From: JAAOIF01 sp965206195 | GTDB taxonomy: Bacteria; Pseudomonadota; Gammaproteobacteria; PS1; Pseudothioglobaceae | DNA length: 64,000 nucleotides | Reading direction: 5' to 3' | NCBI GenBank assembly: GCA_965206195.1 | Contig: CBDBIZ010000011.1 | Coordinates: forward strand, 1,178,001-1,242,000 | Shown: in pieces, positions 8,071 to 16,585 of the stretch | Layout: each line of letters begins with the position of its first letter | How positions within the stretch are numbered: position 1 is the first letter of the stretch | Translations under genes and position numbers: made by a program | The notes under the pieces: model-generated | What the model saw: the letters and a program-made list of their open reading frames with translations, nothing else | Databases searched by the model: none | What the model was told of the DNA's origin: nothing

Positions 8071-8472
8071 GGTAAGATCGTCGTATTTGGACTACTTAAA
8101 AGAGGTGACGAAGTTTATACTGAGATTATCAAAGGAAGGACGAGTATCGATAGTGTCATTCATTCAGATGGCTGGCGAGGGTATAATGGACTTGTAGATT
8201 TTGGTTATAAAAAGCATTTTAGAGTCCATCATGGTAAAGATGAATTTGTCAGAGGATACTCACATATTAATGGTATTGAATCGTTTTGGGGATATGTAAA
8301 AACACGATTAGTAAAGTTTAAAGGTATGGATAAAAAGATGTTTAATTTACTCCTTAAAGAATGTGAGTTTAGGTTTAATAATCGCAAGCAAAGTCTTTAC
8401 AAGATTTTGCTTGAAATATTCAGAAAAGAGCCGCTTAAGTTGTCATGACCCAAGTTCTTTTTAAAGGCGTTG

Positions 8473-10368
8473 TTATTTTTTCATGCTTAGTTTAATCGAG
8501 GTATCACTGTTTAAAATATTTTCCATTGCCTGTTTAAACACCATGGCGGCAGAGTTTGAACCCTCACATTTATTGCGAATATTTGGATCCCAAGAAGTAT
8601 AGCATTTTTTGGGATAGTCTAGGCGTATTGCCATAATATATTTAGGCTGTTTGACAGGTACAAAACCGGTGAAAAATGTACGTTTTGCGCCTTTTTTGTT
8701 ATACGTGCCATTAACCACCATTTCTGCTGTGCCAGTTTTTCCAGCAACGTTGTAACCTTTGATTTGTGCGCGATAACCAGAGCCTTCGTTAGAAACCACA
8801 TCGTCAAGTAGCGCGGCAATTTTGTGGGTTGATTGCATACTAAATACGGGCGTTATATTTTGTATTGTATTCACGCCTTTAACCAATTTTAAAGCAGGCA
8901 TATTGCCTTGATTGGCAAATACCAAATAAGCTCTAGCAAGTTGCGCTAAGTTGGCCTCCATCGGACCGTGTCCAAACGACAAAGTGTGTTTATCAGCCAA
9001 TGTCCAAGTGCTAAAGTGTCTGAGTGAACCTGAATTTTCAATACTGGGGATGAGTCCAAGTGGCTGTCCAAATCCGAGCCTATTCCAGGTGTTGTAAAAA
9101 TCCTGTTTATCCAATCTATCGGCGACATTAACAGTGCCAAGATTGTGTGATTTTTGTAAGATTTTTTTAATCGTCATTTTCTTGTATTTACCGTCGGGTT
9201 TAATATGCCCAATGACTTTTGAGACATCAATGATTTCATCATTAGTTGCAGTTATTTTGTTTTTATCAAGTGCTAAGAGCATGGTAAATGGCTTCATGGT
9301 TGAGCCAGGCTCAACCTTGTCTGAGAGTACATGATTGCGATAATTTTTAGCATTGTAAATACGCTTATTATTAGGGTTATCGGCTGGATAATTTACCAAG
9401 GCTAAAATTTCTCCACTTGGCGCTAGTACAATTGCTGAGCCAGAATCTGCTTGATGTTTTTCAACCGATTCTTTAATCGCCATGTAGGTGTGAAATTGAA
9501 TATTAGCATCGATGGTAAGCACTATGTCCTGCCCGTGTTTAAGTGTGCTTTTGGTTATTGGATTAAAATACGAGCCTTGAGAGTTTGGGCTAAAATTAAG
9601 TTGCGTTTTGCCATTTTCTCCAGCTAGTGCCACATCAAATTCACCTTCAATACCTGAGGTGCCTTTTTCGTTAGCATTGACCCTACCAAGTAGTGGTGCT
9701 AATGAACTAGATTTTGGGTAATGCCTAAGCGAATCTGCTTGTAATGCAACGCCTTGAATAAATTCTTTTTTACAAACTTTGACTTGCTGATAGGGTTTTT
9801 GCGTGGATTTGATTTTTGCAAATATCAATACTTTGTCTAATAAATTAAACGTGTTTTCCACCGATTTGGTTGTGCAAATTTGCATTCTTTGTTTTTTTAA
9901 CAGTTTGATATTTTCAAGAATCGGGTTGGTGAGTTTGATATTTTTTTTAATTAGCAAATGCCGCCGACCTGCTTTTTTACTGAGTTTTTTCCCAATGGCT
10001 TGACGCAATCTCGCCTCTGGCATCACCAAAGCATCTGCCAATTTCGGAATAAAGGCACTTTGTAGTAGGGTCGGGTCAAGATTGACTTTTTTTAAAATCA
10101 AATTACTCGCCAGCAATTCATGGTTTCTATCCAAAATATCGCCACGGCGCGCTTTGATTTGAAAATTATTAACAGCCTGTTGATTGCCTTTTGTCTGCAG
10201 GGAAATATCTCCAGCATTCAAATCATGAATATTGATAATTCTAAAAGCAAATAACAGCAAAAACAACGCAAAAAAATACTTAATTGCACCTTGTCGATAC
10301 CAGTAATTTTGCACTCGTTCTGGCATCAGTGCCTTGGGGTTTTTAACCGCTTTAAATTTATTGCTCAT
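8473..10368 (-). CDS. ftsI: Peptidoglycan D,D-transpeptidase FtsI (PBP3)
   Basis: Division-specific class B penicillin-binding protein, anchored in the inner membrane by one helix at about 31-46 and acting in septal peptidoglycan cross-linking. Of the three active-site motifs, STMK lies at 356-359 (catalytic Ser356), SHN at 407-409 and KTGTAE from 544. The dimerisation domain begins with RRGDILDRNHELLA. At 631 residues it is somewhat longer than E. coli FtsI, with a Lys-rich extension in the N-terminal domain at about 130-205. The start overlaps the ftsL stop as ATGA. The usual next genes (murE, murF) do not follow: the IS1595 element lies 21 bp past the stop. Confidence 0.95.
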   Translation of the reverse strand: MSNKFKAVKNPKALMPERVQNYWYRQGAIKYFFALFLLLFAFRIINIHDLNAGDISLQTKGNQQAVNNFQIKARRGDILDRNHELLASNLILKKVNLDPTLLQSAFIPKLADALVMPEARLRQAIGKKLSKKAGRRHLLIKKNIKLTNPILENIKLLKKQRMQICTTKSVENTFNLLDKVLIFAKIKSTQKPYQQVKVCKKEFIQGVALQADSLRHYPKSSSLAPLLGRVNANEKGTSGIEGEFDVALAGENGKTQLNFSPNSQGSYFNPITKSTLKHGQDIVLTIDANIQFHTYMAIKESVEKHQADSGSAIVLAPSGEILALVNYPADNPNNKRIYNAKNYRNHVLSDKVEPGSTMKPFTMLLALDKNKITATNDEIIDVSKVIGHIKPDGKYKKMTIKKILQKSHNLGTVNVADRLDKQDFYNTWNRLGFGQPLGLIPSIENSGSLRHFSTWTLADKHTLSFGHGPMEANLAQLARAYLVFANQGNMPALKLVKGVNTIQNITPVFSMQSTHKIAALLDDVVSNEGSGYRAQIKGYNVAGKTGTAEMVVNGTYNKKGAKRTFFTGFVPVKQPKYIMAIRLDYPKKCYTSWDPNIRNKCEGSNSAAMVFKQAMENILNSDTSIKLSMKK

Positions 10369-10634
10369 AACGTAATCACTTTGCTAGTTTCGGCTGAGGC
10401 GGGCAGCATTTTTAAAATATCAAGTGCTTTGGCTTTAATTTGAAACCCATTAATTTGTTGTGAATGCTCACTCAGTAATTGCTTGTGCATAGCAACTATT
10501 TGTTGATTTTGACGCTCAAGTTGTTTGGATTGTTGGTACAACAAATAATTTTGATGATGCCAAACAACACTATAAAAAGCCAAAATCACAATAACAAGCC
10601 CTAACAATAAGTTAATTTTGCCTACATTTGTCAT
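10365..10634 (-). CDS. ftsL: Cell division protein FtsL
   Basis: An 89-residue bitopic membrane protein: a short cytoplasmic N-terminus, a transmembrane helix at about 8-24 (LLLGLVIVILAFYSVVW) and a periplasmic leucine-zipper-like coiled coil rich in Gln (QQSKQLERQNQQIVAMHKQL). The sequence is weakly conserved in the family, but size, topology and position between rsmH and ftsI identify it. It overlaps both neighbours by 4 bp, so translation is probably coupled. FtsL joins FtsB and FtsQ in the divisome. Confidence 0.9.
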   Translation of the reverse strand: MTNVGKINLLLGLVIVILAFYSVVWHHQNYLLYQQSKQLERQNQQIVAMHKQLLSEHSQQINGFQIKAKALDILKMLPASAETSKVITL

Positions 10635-11569
10635 GATTTTACTACTGATAAATTACGTTGCGCTATTCTGAGTATAGCACTTCTTGAGCGTTTGTTGACG
10701 TGCAACTCTTGCGCACTGGCAAATTGCTTACCCATATCAATGAGTGCAGTTGTTTTTATCTCGCTGTTAGTAATTGGCAAGCCTTTAGGTAGTTGCCGTT
10801 GTCTGGAGTTTTTTTGAATAAATTGCTTAACCATTCGGTCTTCAAGTGAGTGAAAACTAATCACGCATAGCCTTGCTTCAGGTGCTAGTAATTGCAAGCT
10901 TTGTTGTAAGGTTGTACCAAGTTGTTGCAATTCTTGATTGATAAAAATTCGAATGGCTTGAAACGAACGTGTAGCAGGATGTTTGTGTTTTGCTCTGACC
11001 ACACTTGAGATAATATTTGCCAGTTGCAATGTAGTTTTAATCGGCTGATTTTGCTGGTACTTTTTAATCGCATGAGCAATATGTCGGCTTTTCTTCTCTT
11101 CACCAAACTGATAAATCACATTGGCAATCTGTGCCTCATCAGCACTCGCTAACCATTGCTGAGCACTCATGCCTTGGGCTTGGTTCATGCGCATATCAAG
11201 CGGACCATCAGCATTAAAACTAAAACCACGTTGGGCATTGTTTAGTTGTGGTGAAGAAACACCCAGGTCCATTAAAATGCCGTCGATTTTTCCGAGTAAT
11301 TGTTGCTCTTCAAGTGCCTCGCTCATGTTTGAAAAAGCACTGTGAATGAGGCTTAATCGTGCATCATTAAAATGTGTTTTGGCGTACTCAATAGCGCCAA
11401 TATCTTGGTCAAAGGCAATCACTTTGCCTGATTCGTTTAATCGTTCAAGGATGCCGCAAGCATGACCGCCACGTCCAAAGGTGGCATCAACATACACGCC
11501 GCCTTTTTTAATATTTAACCCTTGAATAGCTTCATCAAACATAACAGATCGATGATGATTGTTTGTCAT
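10631..11569 (-). CDS. rsmH: 16S rRNA (cytosine-1402 N4)-methyltransferase RsmH
   Basis: A 312-residue protein beginning HHRSVMFDEAIQGL, with the SAM-binding stretch VYVDATFGRGGHA at about 23-35, then LMDLGVSSPQLNNAQRGFSF, and near the C-terminus ISFHSLEDRMVKQF. These are the diagnostic segments of RsmH (MraW). It is the first gene of an rsmH-ftsL-ftsI operon; mraZ, which often precedes it, is not present in the window. The promoter probably lies at 11670-11698. Confidence 0.95.
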   Translation of the reverse strand: MTNNHHRSVMFDEAIQGLNIKKGGVYVDATFGRGGHACGILERLNESGKVIAFDQDIGAIEYAKTHFNDARLSLIHSAFSNMSEALEEQQLLGKIDGILMDLGVSSPQLNNAQRGFSFNADGPLDMRMNQAQGMSAQQWLASADEAQIANVIYQFGEEKKSRHIAHAIKKYQQNQPIKTTLQLANIISSVVRAKHKHPATRSFQAIRIFINQELQQLGTTLQQSLQLLAPEARLCVISFHSLEDRMVKQFIQKNSRQRQLPKGLPITNSEIKTTALIDMGKQFASAQELHVNKRSRSAILRIAQRNLSVVKS

Positions 11570-12139
11570 AAGTTAAGAAAGCGCAAACACAACAGCTGTT
11601 ATTTTATGCTACTTGATAGCACTTTATACGACTTTAAAAAAAGTGCAAGACTGTTTCTTGTTCATAAAGAATTAACAGGGTTAAATAGGCAAACACAAAA
11701 ATGTTTAATGATTATTAGACTTAGAATTTTAGCATTATTTGAGCGCTAATCTGATGATAATTATATTAAAATAGCGCAACCCAGCCCCTTTGTATTAATA
11801 CTGTTATTATTAGGTTATAGTTAAAATAGCATGGTAGGTCAACTGGTCTTGAGTGGTATTGTTGCATTCCACTTAACAACAATTGCATAGCTTTGAGTGG
11901 TATTATTAAAAAGCAACCAACTCCAAGCCTAAGGGTAGTCAATAAGCATCATTAATGTTTATGTCCCTTGCCTTATGTTTCTTTATCTTTCTTTATCTTT
12001 TTATTTTTTTAATATTTAATTGACACCAACTGCTCAATTGCCATATAATCCCCACAAGTCATTTAATTACAATATAATCTCCAATAACTTTTCAATATCA
12101 GCTCTAATAACTTTTTTTAACTTTTAACAAGGCAACATC
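11570..12139. other. Intergenic region between divergent rsmH and the FG-GAP lipoprotein
   Basis: These 570 bases contain no credible gene. On the rsmH side is the promoter-like block 11668-11735, which recurs at 1261-1330. In the middle, GAGTGGTATT occurs twice (11851 and 11893). The lipoprotein side is very AT-rich and has a polypyrimidine run (11980-12012). A weak ribosome-binding site (AAGGCA) lies 8 bases before the lipoprotein ATG at 12140. Confidence 0.6.
11670..11698 (-). promoter_or_regulatory. Candidate promoter of the rsmH-ftsL-ftsI operon
   Basis: On the minus strand TTGTGT (11693-11698) and TTAATT (11670-11675) are separated by 17 bp. They lie about 100 bp upstream of rsmH within a block that recurs, strongly conserved, at 1261-1330. 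Conservation in two unrelated places supports a functional element. The boxes only partly match the sigma-70 consensus, so the call is tentative. Confidence 0.4.
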
Positions 12140-15070
12140 ATGAACACTCAACCATCAACCCAATCACCAGTCCAACCACCAGTCCAATCACGCACGTCTG
12201 CTGCTAATAGTCAATATCGCGGGGGGGGGGGGGCGTTTTCTAGTGCGTTAACTCAGCTCACCCAATTATTATTACTGTGCACCATTGCCGTGGTTTTAAC
12301 GGCGTGTGGCTCTTCAAACTCAGGCTCTTCAAGTTCAGTTATTGCAGGCTTTGGGGTAACCGTTCATGCTGCCAAAGTAGCAACATCAAACTGCGTGGCT
12401 TTTGCCGTAGCTAGCCCCAATACCCAACTCACAGCTCAATCAAACCCCGATGGTGTTGCCACCTTTAGTAGCAATCTGGTTGGCAATGCGGTTATTCAAT
12501 GCGCTGGTGGCACCTATACTGATGAGGCCAGTGGCTTGCCAGCCACCCTGACCAGCACCCTAACCGCAGTGGTTGAAACAGCCAGTAATAATATCATGCT
12601 GGCGGTTACCCCACTCACTCAGCTGGCCTTCCAACGTGCTGGCGGCAGCAACACAGCCACCATCACCGCCACGATTGCCACCGATGCACTGCTTAGGAAT
12701 GGTGAAGTTGGCAGACAATTTGGCTTAGCAGGCACTGGCACTGCCACTGCTGATGTTACCACTCTGATTCCCACCGACCTAGAAGCTCCCAATGCGGTTA
12801 TTGACCCTAACGACCCCAATGACCAATACGCCATTGCCCTGGCAGTCATCTCACAAATCGGTTCAGACACTGCCAGCGTTAGCAGCAGCACCGATACTGC
12901 CGCAGTAATTGACTTTTTAGCTGGCATGAATACTGCTGCTATTCAAGGCTTGATAGCCACTGCATTAACCAACCTAGAGGCTAACACCAACACCGCCTCA
13001 GTAGTTGCTAGTGTGATTGATGCCACTGCCACTACCACAATCAGGACTAATAACAGCAGTACTATTATAATTAGCTCAATTACCCTGACTGCCACCCCTA
13101 GCAGCAGTATTGCCATAGGCGCTACCACCACTGTACAAGCAGATACTTCACCTGCTGATGCGCTAGATCCCTCAGTTGCATATAGTTCCAGTAACCCTGC
13201 TATTGCCAGGGTGGATGTCAACACTGGGGTGGTCACCGGTATTGCTGACGGCGCAGCAATAATTACTGCCACTGCCAATGATGATAACACTATTATGGCG
13301 ACCATTAGCATTACAGTAGAGCCATTACCAGCAGTAATGAATTTTAACCTTGAATTTACCCCAATTAAGGGTTTTAGCTTTACTTGGCAAGATGACTCAC
13401 AGGCTGAGGTCGATCATTATGAACTACTTGAAAACCCAGATGGTAGTAGTGGCTTTAGCCAAGTAGGTGCTGATATTGCTGCAGGAAGTAACAACCACAC
13501 CTTAATTGTGCCACTTTACCAAAGAGTAAATGCCCGCTATAGGCTTGCCAGTTGTCCCACTCCCGCAAGTCATGCTAGCAATCAGCAGTGTAGTGAAACT
13601 ACTGAATTGAGCGTCACCGACACTCTGGTGGACAGCATTGGTTATATTAAAGCCAGCAACACAGACGCAGGTGATCAATTTGGCAGAGCTGTTAGCCTCA
13701 GTGCCAATGGCACCACCCTAGCTGTGGGTACTTCAAGTGAGGATAGTGATGCTAGCGGCATTAATACTGGTGAGGATAATAATGATGCTAGTGCTGCTGG
13801 TGCAGTGTATGTATTTACTCGTGATAGCAATAATAATTGGACACAAACAGCGTATATTAAAGCCAGCAATACAGACGCAGGTGATCAATTTGGCAGAGCT
13901 ATTAGCCTAAGTGATGATGGAGACACCTTAGCAGTGGGTGCTGCAGATGAGGATAGCAATGCTACGGGTATTAATACTGGTGAGGATAATAATGCTGCTA
14001 GTGGTGCTGGTGCAGTGTATGTCTTTACTCGTGATAGCAATAATAATTGGACACAAACGGCGTATGTTAAAGCTAGCAACACAGACGCAGGTGATCGATT
14101 TGGCACTGCTGTTAGCTTAAGTGCCAATGGAGACACCTTAGCAGTGGGTGCTGCAGATGAGGATAGCAATGCTACGGGTATTAATACTGGTGAGGATAAC
14201 AACGATGCTACTTTCTCCGGTGCGGCGTATGTATTTACGCTTGGTAGTGGCAGTTGGACACAACAGGCATATATTAAAGCCAGCAACACAGACGCAAATG
14301 ATCGATTTGGTACTACTATTAGCCTAAGTGCCAATGGTACCACTTTAGCAGTCGGTGCTTCAAGTGAGGATAGCAATGCTAGCGGCATTAATACTGGTGA
14401 GGATAATAATGCTGCTACTTTCTCCGGTGCAGTGTATGTATTTACTCATGATGGTAGCACTTGGAGACAACAGGCGTATGTTAAAGCCAGCAATACGGGC
14501 GCAAATGATCGATTTGGCGGTGCTATTAGCCTAGATGAGGATGGAGACACCTTAGCAGTGGGTGCTGTAAGTGAGAGGAGCAGTTCTAGGGTCATTAATA
14601 GTGGTGAGGGTAATAACGCTATTAATGATGCTGGTGCAGTGTATGTATTTACTCGTGATAGCAATAATAATTGGACACAACAGGCATATATTAAAGCCAG
14701 CAACACAGACGCAAATGATCGATTTGGCACTGCTGTTAGCCTAAATGATGATGGAGACACCTTAGCAGTCGGTGCTACAGATGGGGATAGCAATGCTGCG
14801 GGCATTGGTGGTGATGAGACTGATAACACTGCTGATTCTGCTGGTGCAGTGTATGTATTTACGCTTGATAGTGGCACTTGGAGACAACAGGCATATGTTA
14901 AAGCCAGTAATACTCAGAGACTTGATCGATTTGGCACTGCTGTTAGCCTAAGTGATGATGGAGACACCTTAGCAGTGGGTGCTGCAGATGAGGATAGCAA
15001 TGCTAGCGGGGTTGATGGCGACCAGACTAATGAAGAGACTGATGATGCTGGCGCAGTTTACTTGTATTAA
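12140..15070 (+). CDS. Surface lipoprotein with Ig-like domain and seven FG-GAP repeats (beta-propeller)
   Basis: A 976-residue protein. The N-terminus is a Pro/Gln/Ser-rich stretch, then GGGG at 28-31 encoded by 13 consecutive Gs (12221-12233), a hydrophobic segment at 41-53 and a lipobox LTAC ending at Cys56. A Ser/Thr/Ala-rich region follows, then a Big_2-like bacterial Ig domain at about 312-395 (SSNPAIARVDVNTGVVTG), then a fibronectin-like segment and seven near-identical repeats of 69-70 residues. Each repeat has the FG-GAP pattern (KASNTDAGDQFG, AVSLS, DGDTLAVGA, GAVYVFT). Seven copies suit a closed seven-bladed propeller as in integrin alpha chains. The gene is richer in G+C than its neighbours. 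It is probably an outer-surface adhesin or binding protein; the ligand is unknown. Confidence 0.85.
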   Translation: MNTQPSTQSPVQPPVQSRTSAANSQYRGGGGAFSSALTQLTQLLLLCTIAVVLTACGSSNSGSSSSVIAGFGVTVHAAKVATSNCVAFAVASPNTQLTAQSNPDGVATFSSNLVGNAVIQCAGGTYTDEASGLPATLTSTLTAVVETASNNIMLAVTPLTQLAFQRAGGSNTATITATIATDALLRNGEVGRQFGLAGTGTATADVTTLIPTDLEAPNAVIDPNDPNDQYAIALAVISQIGSDTASVSSSTDTAAVIDFLAGMNTAAIQGLIATALTNLEANTNTASVVASVIDATATTTIRTNNSSTIIISSITLTATPSSSIAIGATTTVQADTSPADALDPSVAYSSSNPAIARVDVNTGVVTGIADGAAIITATANDDNTIMATISITVEPLPAVMNFNLEFTPIKGFSFTWQDDSQAEVDHYELLENPDGSSGFSQVGADIAAGSNNHTLIVPLYQRVNARYRLASCPTPASHASNQQCSETTELSVTDTLVDSIGYIKASNTDAGDQFGRAVSLSANGTTLAVGTSSEDSDASGINTGEDNNDASAAGAVYVFTRDSNNNWTQTAYIKASNTDAGDQFGRAISLSDDGDTLAVGAADEDSNATGINTGEDNNAASGAGAVYVFTRDSNNNWTQTAYVKASNTDAGDRFGTAVSLSANGDTLAVGAADEDSNATGINTGEDNNDATFSGAAYVFTLGSGSWTQQAYIKASNTDANDRFGTTISLSANGTTLAVGASSEDSNASGINTGEDNNAATFSGAVYVFTHDGSTWRQQAYVKASNTGANDRFGGAISLDEDGDTLAVGAVSERSSSRVINSGEGNNAINDAGAVYVFTRDSNNNWTQQAYIKASNTDANDRFGTAVSLNDDGDTLAVGATDGDSNAAGIGGDETDNTADSAGAVYVFTLDSGTWRQQAYVKASNTQRLDRFGTAVSLSDDGDTLAVGAADEDSNASGVDGDQTNEETDDAGAVYLY
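12221..12233 (+). repeat. Homopolymeric G13 tract inside the lipoprotein 5' end
   Basis: Thirteen Gs in a row occupy codons 28-31 and the first base of codon 32, between the start codon and the lipoprotein signal. No alternative ATG, GTG or TTG start in the same frame lies between the tract and the hydrophobic segment. A change of one G would therefore shift the frame and prevent export and expression. Such tracts are typical contingency loci. Confidence 0.8.
13643..15067 (+). repeat. Seven in-frame tandem repeats of 207-210 bp (FG-GAP units)
   Basis: Units begin at 13643, 13853, 14063, 14270, 14477, 14687 and 14894, each with a Tyr-Ile/Val-Lys-Ala-Ser-Asn-Thr start. Spacing is always 207 or 210 bp, a multiple of three. 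The high nucleotide identity between units suggests recent duplication or gene conversion. They are coding repeats, not a CRISPR array. Confidence 0.9.
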
Positions 15071-15077
15071 GATAACG

Positions 15078-15203
15078 AAGATAAGGGGACACAAACATTA
15101 ATTATTCTATAAAACACAGCACTACCAAAGCACACTGCTACCTCAAGCACGAGAAAGATAAGGGGACACAAACATTAATTATTCTATAAAACACAGCACT
15201 ACC
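15078..15203 (+). repeat. Two tandem copies of a 77-bp non-coding repeat
   Basis: AAGATAAGGGGACACAAACA begins copy one at 15078 and copy two at 15155, a period of 77 bp. The second copy is cut off after about 49 bases, at 15203. A third, 5'-shortened copy lies beyond the IS3 element at 16637-16700. The array sits directly after the stop of the FG-GAP lipoprotein. No coding potential or strong hairpin is visible. Confidence 0.75.
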
Positions 15204-15389
15204 GAATAATTAGGGTCAGAGTGCGCTTCCCCCACTTGACTGGACACCGTCCCAATAAATTATAAGCCTATTTTTTTATTAAATTCCCATTGTTTTTTTA
15301 ATTGAATGGTTTTCTCTAGGTTTGGGGCAAAGCCCCAACTTGGAACTTGTTCCAAGCCCTAATTTAAGTCTTAAAGGCTTAATATTAAA

Positions 15390-16211
15390 TTAGGGAGTGT
15401 TATTGCAATAAAACCTCTTTTCATAATCACTAGGTGAGTAATAACCAATCGTTGAATGTCGTCTGATTTTGTTATAAAACACTTCAATGTATTCAAAGAT
15501 AGCACTGCTTGCTTCTCGCCTAGTTTGATAGGTTTGTTGATTAATTAACTCTGTTTTCAGGGTGTTAAAAAAGCTCTCAGCAACTGCATTATCATGGCAT
15601 TCACCCTTTCTACTCATGCTTTGGGTAATATTATTTGCTTTGAATAGTGTGATGTATTCATAGGCTCTATAAGTTGATCCTTGGTCAGAATGTAGTAACA
15701 CGGCTTGTTGTCTTGATTTGTTATTGATTGCCATTGACAGTGCGTTAATAACCAGTTGGGTGTCATTACTAGCACTTATTGCCCAACCAACAACCTTACG
15801 AGAATATAAATCAACGATTGTTGCTAAATATAACCAGCCTTGACTTGTCCAGACAAAAGTGGTGTCACTAACCCACTTGGTATTAGGTGTTGTTGCAGCA
15901 AATTCTCTGTTTAAAATGTTATGGGCAAAATTGACATTGTTTCTAGGTGTTTTAACTCTCTTATGACGAATGCTAAAATGGGCGTGAATGCCATTTTTAT
16001 GCATGAGTCTTGCAATTCTATTTAAGCTCGCTTTGACGCCTTGTGCTTTTAGTTCTGCGTAAATCCTAGGTGATCCATAGGTTTTTCTACTATGTTTAAA
16101 GGCTTGGATTATCTTTAGTAAAATCTTATCGTTTTGCCTACTTCTTGGGCTTTGTGGTGTATTTTTCCAATAGTAGTATCCACTTTTGGATACTTGCATA
16201 CACCCACACAA
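15390..16211 (-). CDS. IS3-family transposase OrfB (DDE integrase core)
   Basis: A 273-residue protein with the HTH_21-like start (SKSGYYYWKNTPQSPRS), then the rve core. Catalytic residues are visible as Asp in WVSDTTFVW, Asp in LLHSDQGSTY and Glu in AVAESFFNTLK. It is probably made mainly as an OrfAB fusion, because the -1 frame entered from orfA continues without a stop (GLLQKPKHLRFKFIATEATN) into the OrfB start region. The element looks intact and could be active. Confidence 0.85.
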   Translation of the reverse strand: MCGCMQVSKSGYYYWKNTPQSPRSRQNDKILLKIIQAFKHSRKTYGSPRIYAELKAQGVKASLNRIARLMHKNGIHAHFSIRHKRVKTPRNNVNFAHNILNREFAATTPNTKWVSDTTFVWTSQGWLYLATIVDLYSRKVVGWAISASNDTQLVINALSMAINNKSRQQAVLLHSDQGSTYRAYEYITLFKANNITQSMSRKGECHDNAVAESFFNTLKTELINQQTYQTRREASSAIFEYIEVFYNKIRRHSTIGYYSPSDYEKRFYCNNTP

Positions 16212-16258
16212 AACAGTGATTGGATAGTTTGTTGCCTCAGTGGCAATAAACTTAAACC

Positions 16259-16585
16259 TTAAGTGTTTTGGCTTTTGAAGTAGACCTTGGCCTTTTTTAG
16301 GATTTCTACCTCCATTTGTGCAAGCTTTAGGTCTTTTTCTAGTTGTTTATTTTGTTTTAGTAATTCAGCATGTGTTGCTTTGTGATGGGGTGTATTGGTG
16401 TTATCAGCGGTTCTTTTAAAGGCTTTGTCTTGTTTTTTATTCAACTGCTCCCTCCATTTATAGATCATATTACGGCGAATACCTAAATCTCTTGCAAGTT
16501 GCGCTACAGAGGTATTAGGCTGGTTTGCTAAATGCAGGGCTTCTAGTTTAAAGGTTTTGGTGAATTTTTGTTTCTTTATGGTCAT
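16259..16585 (-). CDS. IS3-family transposase OrfA (HTH protein)
   Basis: A 108-residue protein with a helix-turn-helix at about 25-45 (SVAQLARDLGIRRNMIYKWR) and a C-terminal leucine-zipper-like helix (LLKQNKQLEKDLKLAQMEVEILKKA). These are the IS911/IS3 OrfA features used for end binding and for multimer formation with OrfAB. Near its end the minus strand reads CTA AAA AAG, an A AAA AAG slip site at plus 16292-16298. Confidence 0.85.
   Translation of the reverse strand: MTIKKQKFTKTFKLEALHLANQPNTSVAQLARDLGIRRNMIYKWREQLNKKQDKAFKRTADNTNTPHHKATHAELLKQNKQLEKDLKLAQMEVEILKKAKVYFKSQNT
16292..16298 (-). promoter_or_regulatory. Programmed -1 frameshift heptamer of the IS3 element
   Basis: A AAA AAG in the orfA frame, about 33 bases before the orfA stop. 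Slipping by -1 leads into an open frame that joins orfB without interruption, as is established for IS3-family elements. The heptamer and open frame are directly visible; use in vivo is inferred. Confidence 0.7.

Larger units (their letters stand above)
7489..8076 (+). other. Phage tail gene fragment inserted in the transposase
   Basis: This 588-bp segment starts just after GGCAAG (7483-7488) and ends with GGTAAG (8071-8076), so a 6-bp near-repeat bounds it. It contains the 3' end of a tail-assembly-chaperone-like gene in two frames, a short gap, and the start of the following phage gene. Its length is a multiple of three, so the transposase frame is kept on both sides, but internal stops prevent read-through. 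The order (chaperone G/GT-like, then a likely tape measure start) is what tail operons show. Confidence 0.6.
7213..8448 (+). pseudogene. ISXO2-like transposase, interrupted by phage DNA
   Basis: The N-terminal part (7213-7488, 92 codons) contains a short HTH region (LIGLSRQIINKYL) and the first catalytic Asp in KVDESYFGA, then GRVKGRRGRGANGK. The reading resumes in the same frame at 8077 as IVVFGLLKRGDEVYTE, with the second Asp in HSDGW and the last catalytic residue in INGIESFWGY, ending at 8446-8448. The intervening 7489-8076 is phage-derived and brings an in-frame stop at 7600-7602. A further short deletion after VYTEII is likely, because family members have about a dozen more residues there. 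The gene cannot make a full transposase. Confidence 0.75.
7160..8451 (+). mobile_element. IS1595-family (ISXO2-like) element, chimeric and inactive
   Basis: Ends are the imperfect inverted repeats 7160-7178 and 8433-8451, which match at 17 of 19 positions (the right end reads GGGTCATGACAACTTAAGC on the minus strand). Between them lies a transposase of the ISXO2-like type interrupted by 588 bp of phage DNA. Without the insert the element would be about 704 bp. I do not see a clear 8-bp target duplication at the flanks. A 40-base copy of the left end occurs alone at 16985-17024. Confidence 0.75.

Noticed and set aside
12619..14877. Long antisense open frames opposite the lipoprotein gene
   Set aside because: They mirror the low-complexity, Ala/Ser/Thr-rich codons and repeats of the sense gene and have no recognisable domains.
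13643..15067. Regular repeats that could suggest a CRISPR array
   Set aside because: The units are 207-210 bp, in frame and code for FG-GAP motifs; there are no short repeats with unique spacers.
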